Assembly: GCA_028713395.1 (NCBI GenBank)
Contig: JAQTOJ010000070.1
Location: 1-9,286 of the forward strand
DNA: 9,286 nucleotides
From: Dehalococcoidales bacterium
GTDB taxonomy: Bacteria; Chloroflexota; Dehalococcoidia; Dehalococcoidales; Fen-1064
Direction of reading: 5' to 3'
Positions 6,225 through 9,286 of the stretch are shown here, in pieces; position 1 is the stretch's first letter, and each line of letters begins with the position of its first letter. A program made the translations under genes and the position numbers. Below the pieces are notes generated by a model, which made no database searches, was not told where the DNA came from, and worked only from the letters and a program-made list of their open reading frames with translations.

Positions 6225-6971
6225 TTATTCGTCGTCACCGTCATTATCTTCATCAGGTTCTTCTTCTCTCTCACGGGTGGAGGCTGAGACCTGTGGTAGC
6301 ACTGGTGACATCTTGTCCTTTTTCTTTTTAGATGGGAAGGGCAAAGAATCAATTGCCTCCCGGATTACATTCAGCGCGGTAAGCCCGGCCTCATCCGCCA
6401 CTTTCACCACTAACCCGCTGATACCGGTTTCCCAGATTTGTTGAATCTCAGTTCTGGTAACACTTTCCCCAACAACAACGAGCACCGGCTTATTGAGCAG
6501 ACCACCGAAGCGGTACAGAGCCATCAATTTTTGCCAGGTCAGGGCTTCGTTTTTAACATGGTCGATCAAAAACGCATCCACCTGTAATTCATTAGCCGCC
6601 CGCAACATGATGTCCGTAATATCGTTTTCCAGTTGCAACACGGTGCCGATTTTCACGTCCAAAGATAATACCGTGCTATCTGCCGGTAGTATCACAAAAT
6701 CAGCTTGAGATTTCCCGGCTTGTTCTACCTCAGTAGCGTCGCCCTTCTTCAACCAAACGCCCCAGGTTTTTTCAAAGCTGTTTTTTTTCACCGAAGAGAA
6801 CACCACCGCATCTACCACGGCCAAACTATCTCCTAAATTTGCCGCATTACTCCCCAGTGAGGCGATCAACTGGATTTTGGGTCTTTCCGCCGCGCTTTTT
6901 GCAGCTCCAAAACCCATTGGAGGCGGCGGGGGTTGTGAGACCTGCTTCAACCTGTCAATAAATTTACTCAT
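6225..6971 (-). CDS. Protein of unknown function beside glmS, possible degenerate alpha/beta barrel
   Basis: I do not recognise this 248-residue protein. It has a basic, helical start (MSKFIDRLKQV), then five prolines at 14-18. The core, about 32-210, alternates short hydrophobic strands with helices: IQLIASL 33-39, VVDAVVFS 52-59, DFVILP 91-96, IGTVLQL 108-114, VDAFLID 131-137, PVLVVVG 162-168 and SGLVVKV 185-191. This rhythm, and the late GISGLVVKV segment, resemble a TIM-barrel enzyme, but no catalytic motif is evident. A Lys-rich stretch (215-220) leads into a very acidic tail (EREEEPDEDNDGDDE). There is no signal peptide or membrane segment. The ATG follows AGGTG at a spacing of about ten bases. 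It lies 53 bases after glmS with no terminator between them, so it is probably read as the last gene of that operon. It is a real gene by structure and context. Its function is open. Confidence 0.8.
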   Translation of the reverse strand: MSKFIDRLKQVSQPPPPPMGFGAAKSAAERPKIQLIASLGSNAANLGDSLAVVDAVVFSSVKKNSFEKTWGVWLKKGDATEVEQAGKSQADFVILPADSTVLSLDVKIGTVLQLENDITDIMLRAANELQVDAFLIDHVKNEALTWQKLMALYRFGGLLNKPVLVVVGESVTRTEIQQIWETGISGLVVKVADEAGLTALNVIREAIDSLPFPSKKKKDKMSPVLPQVSASTREREEEPDEDNDGDDE

Positions 6972-7024
6972 CTATATTTTCACCTGTATGAATTCTAACT
7001 AATCATATTTTACAACAAAACCGC

Positions 7025-8797
7025 CTATTTCACTGTTACCGATTTTGCCAGGTTGCGCGGTTTATCCGGGTCCAAAGCCCGGAAAACGGCGGAGTGATAG
7101 GCGAACAGTTGCAACGGGATAATGGTGACCAGAGGATAAAATAACTCCGGCACCGGAGGGATCCTGATCCATTCATTGAAAAGAGATTCAAACTTATCAG
7201 AGACACCAATGACGTAAGCACCCCGGGCGGCTGTTTCCGCGATATTGGGCAGAATTTCATCGAACGTATAATCGTGGGGACAGATCGCCACCACCGGCGT
7301 GCCGCGGTCTATGAGCGCCAGGGTGCCGTGTTTCAATTCCCCCGCCGGCATGCCCTCCGCGTGCACATAAGCCACTTCTTTAAGCTTCAAGGCGCCTTCA
7401 GCCGCTACGGCAAAATTGATGCCCCGGGCAATGAAGTAAAAGTCATGTTGGTTTTTTAATTTCAACGCCAAGTCGTTGGTTTCATCGGCATCCGCCACCA
7501 GACTCTCTTCAATTTTCGCGGTTACCGAGGTCAGTTGGTTTTTACCTTCTTCGTATTTATCGGCCAAAGCAAAAGCAAGCAGATAAAGCAAGGTTAGTTG
7601 CGCCGTAAAGGTTTTAGTGGCGGCGACGCCAACCTCCGGTCCGCTTTTCATATAGAGAACACGATCACTCAGCCGCGCCAGCGAGGAATCGACGGTATTC
7701 ACCAGCGAGATAATTTTGGCGCCTTTCACCTTGGCGCGTCTTACTCCATCCAGGACATCGGCGGTTTCCCCGCTCTGCGAAATCGCTAACACCAGTGTCT
7801 GCGAGTCCACTGATTCGATGAAATACTCGAACTCCGAGGCCATGACCACCTCACCGAAAATCCCGGCCACTTTAGAAAACACGTACCGACCGATCAGCGC
7901 GGCATGTCGTGAGGTGCCGCAAGCCGTAAAGACCACGTGCTTCACCCGCCGGATTTCCGCAGCAATTGCCATTACTTCCGCTGTTTCCTGACAAACGGCC
8001 CGCCTGATCGCCGCCGGTTGTTCGTGGATTTCTTTGAGCATAAAGTAATCGTAAAGCCCTTTGGAGAGTTCGCCGTGATACCAATCGGTCTTAATCGGAG
8101 CGCGTTTTACTTTTTCCCCGGATTCATTGTAGATGCTGACACCCACCCGGGTGACGACCACACATTCTCCTTCTTCGATCAAGATGACGCGGTCGGTAAT
8201 ACCGTGGAAAGCGAGCGCATCGCTCGCCAGGTAATTCCCCTCCGGGCTGATGCCGATAATCAACGGACTTTCGCGGCGGGCGCCCACGATTTTATCCGGT
8301 TCGCGGCTGGAAATCGCCAGTATGGCATAGGACCCTTCTAGTTCCTTAACCACTTTCTGCAAGGCCTGTTCCAAAGAGAGCCCGGTATGAACGTATTCAT
8401 CCAGCAAGTGAGGTATGACTTCGCTATCCGTCTGGGAGAGGAAACGATGCGTACCTTTAAGGCGCTGGCGTAATATTTCATAATTTTCTATAATGCCGTT
8501 GTGCACGACCGCAATTTCATTATCGCAATCCATGTGCGGATGAGCGTTCGCCGCGCTGATCCCACCGTGTGTCGCCCAGCGCGTATGCCCGATACCGATA
8601 TTACCGGGTAGCATATCGAGGTGCTGCTTGGCAACTACTTCCATTAAAGAACCCGCATCTTTACCGGCATGAATTTGCCCCTGGTAAAGGGTGGCGATAC
8701 CAGCAGAATCGTAACCCCGGTATTCCAGTCTACTCAAAGTATCCAGTAAAACAGATGCCGCTGGCTTTTCCCCGATATAACCGACGATACCACACAT
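7025..8797 (-). CDS. glmS: Glutamine--fructose-6-phosphate aminotransferase (isomerizing)
   Basis: GlmS converts fructose-6-phosphate and glutamine to glucosamine-6-phosphate, the entry step to UDP-GlcNAc for cell surface polymers. All 590 residues are present, a usual length. Cys2 after the start Met is the N-terminal nucleophile of the glutaminase domain, which also shows EYRGYDSAG at 25-33, HTRWATHG at 71-78 and HNGIIENY at 99-106. Two sugar-isomerase (SIS) domains follow. The first has CGTS at 293-296 and SQSGET at 340-345. The second has the HAEGMPAGELKHG stretch at 479-491. The C-terminal tail DPDKPRNLAKSVTVK at 576-590 closes the active site and matches the family. The start ATG lies six bases after the stop of the glmU-like gene, and its Shine-Dalgarno sequence (AGAAGG) overlaps the end of that gene, so the two are translated in tandem. 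No glmS ribozyme could fit in the six-base gap. Confidence 0.98.
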   Translation of the reverse strand: MCGIVGYIGEKPAASVLLDTLSRLEYRGYDSAGIATLYQGQIHAGKDAGSLMEVVAKQHLDMLPGNIGIGHTRWATHGGISAANAHPHMDCDNEIAVVHNGIIENYEILRQRLKGTHRFLSQTDSEVIPHLLDEYVHTGLSLEQALQKVVKELEGSYAILAISSREPDKIVGARRESPLIIGISPEGNYLASDALAFHGITDRVILIEEGECVVVTRVGVSIYNESGEKVKRAPIKTDWYHGELSKGLYDYFMLKEIHEQPAAIRRAVCQETAEVMAIAAEIRRVKHVVFTACGTSRHAALIGRYVFSKVAGIFGEVVMASEFEYFIESVDSQTLVLAISQSGETADVLDGVRRAKVKGAKIISLVNTVDSSLARLSDRVLYMKSGPEVGVAATKTFTAQLTLLYLLAFALADKYEEGKNQLTSVTAKIEESLVADADETNDLALKLKNQHDFYFIARGINFAVAAEGALKLKEVAYVHAEGMPAGELKHGTLALIDRGTPVVAICPHDYTFDEILPNIAETAARGAYVIGVSDKFESLFNEWIRIPPVPELFYPLVTIIPLQLFAYHSAVFRALDPDKPRNLAKSVTVK

Positions 8798-8803
8798 ATA
8801 TGT

Positions 8804-9286
8804 TTAACCTTCTACATCCTTCACTACAACCTGACCCGGCGGAATGCGTGCACCGGCGGCAATTTTCATGCCCGGCATGATACTCACATTCACCCCGGTT
8901 TTAGTCCGGCTACCAATGATCGCGCCCAATTTGGCACGGCCGGTATCTACCAAGGAACCTTGAATCTTTACCCATACCGGTTTTTCATCGAAACGCCAGT
9001 TGGCGGTCACAGTGCCCGCGCCGAAGGAACACCGCTCACCCAATACCGAATCGCCGATAAAATTCATGTGCGTCTGACAACCTTCTCCGAGGTAAGATCC
9101 TTTGATTTCCGTGCCGAAGCCCACCGTACATTCAGCCCCAACATGACTATGCCCGCGTACCAATGTGTTATTGCCGATAATACTGTTTTTGCCGATATAC
9201 ACCGGTCCTTTGATAACGGCATTCTCCATCACCCGCACGCCATCCTCAATGATGACCTTGCCTTCTATAACCGCTTTCTCGGAGAC
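8804..9286 (-). CDS. glmU: GlmU-like sugar-1-phosphate nucleotidylyltransferase/acetyltransferase, C-terminal part
   Basis: The last 160 residues of a larger enzyme whose 5' end is outside the window; the frame stays open to the edge. The whole visible part is a left-handed beta-helix of hexapeptide repeats (VIIEDG, VYIGKNSIIGNN, VGAECTVGFGTEI). The stretch THMNFIGDSVLGERCSFGAGTVTANWRFD (split here as THMNFIGDSVLG and FGAGTVTANWRFD) corresponds to the catalytic loop of GlmU acetyltransferase domains. Its His73 aligns with the catalytic His of NHLTYLGD in E. coli GlmU. TANWRFDEKPV and KLGAIIGSRTKTGVNVSIMPG resemble the archaeal type exemplified by Sulfolobus tokodaii ST0452, more than classical GlmU. 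The missing part should be a nucleotidyltransferase domain. Its position directly before glmS supports a role in UDP-GlcNAc synthesis. A GTG inside the frame at 9238-9236 is not taken as the start, because coding clearly continues upstream of it. Confidence 0.85.
   Translation of the reverse strand, partial: VSEKAVIEGKVIIEDGVRVMENAVIKGPVYIGKNSIIGNNTLVRGHSHVGAECTVGFGTEIKGSYLGEGCQTHMNFIGDSVLGERCSFGAGTVTANWRFDEKPVWVKIQGSLVDTGRAKLGAIIGSRTKTGVNVSIMPGMKIAAGARIPPGQVVVKDVEG

Noticed and set aside
6972..7024. TATGAT as a separate promoter for the unknown gene after glmS
   Set aside because: There is no matching -35, and read-through from glmS is simpler because no terminator is present.
7937..8341. 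Plus-strand open frame of about 134 codons opposite glmS
   Set aside because: It is a shadow of glmS codon use, with no motif and no promoter.
8798..8803. glmS ribozyme upstream of glmS
   Set aside because: Only six bases separate glmS from the previous coding region, so there is no room.
1..9286. tRNA or rRNA genes, CRISPR arrays, insertion sequences, long repeats
   Set aside because: All gaps between genes are under 150 bases. None shows cloverleaf pairing, regularly spaced repeats or transposase remains.

Overview
This looks like an ordinary housekeeping stretch of a bacterial chromosome, most likely from the Chloroflexota and perhaps Dehalococcoidia. That placement is inferred from the combination of protein types: a MetRS with a KVSTS signature and four Cys pairs, a CBS-less GuaB3-type IMP dehydrogenase, a sugar-1-phosphate nucleotidylyltransferase of the type best known from archaea, and an unplaced conserved-looking protein next to glmS. 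No search could be run, so it is not proven. Base composition is mixed: hand counts of sample lines give roughly 45% GC in the AraC gene and more in guaB3 and glmS.

Layout. (1) 1-911, minus: an AraC-type regulator with a C-terminal GyrI-like effector-binding domain, cut by the window edge within a few residues of its expected end. Its only sensible start is ACG. (2) 1027-4844, minus: a tight four-gene run in the order rsmI, a small zinc-ribbon protein, metG, a long-chain polyprenyl diphosphate synthase. The last three genes are coupled by a 4-base ATGA overlap and by a stop codon that runs into the next Shine-Dalgarno sequence. (3) 4845-4986: a compact divergent control region with two near-consensus sigma-70 promoters back to back and an imperfect palindrome at the predicted rsmI transcription start. 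(4) 4987-6147, plus: the GuaB3-type IMP dehydrogenase, closed by a 13-bp bidirectional terminator at 6169-6199. (5) 6225-9286, minus: glmU-like (5' part off-window), glmS, then a protein of unknown function that ends at the shared terminator.

How the genes work together. GlmS makes glucosamine-6-phosphate. The GlmU-like enzyme would acetylate glucosamine-1-phosphate and possibly activate it to UDP-GlcNAc, so these two form an amino-sugar cassette. RsmI (16S rRNA methylation) and MetG (Met-tRNA charging) are translation functions. The prenyl synthase supplies long isoprenoid chains for quinones or lipid carriers. GuaB3 acts in guanine nucleotide synthesis. The AraC regulator has no obvious link to its neighbours.

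I found no mobile element, CRISPR array, tRNA, rRNA or defence-like system, and no convincing new system. The points most worth a second look are the ACG start and the internal start signal of the AraC gene, the divergent promoter with its palindrome, residue substitutions in normally conserved motifs of RsmI and the prenyl synthase, and the unknown protein beside glmS.
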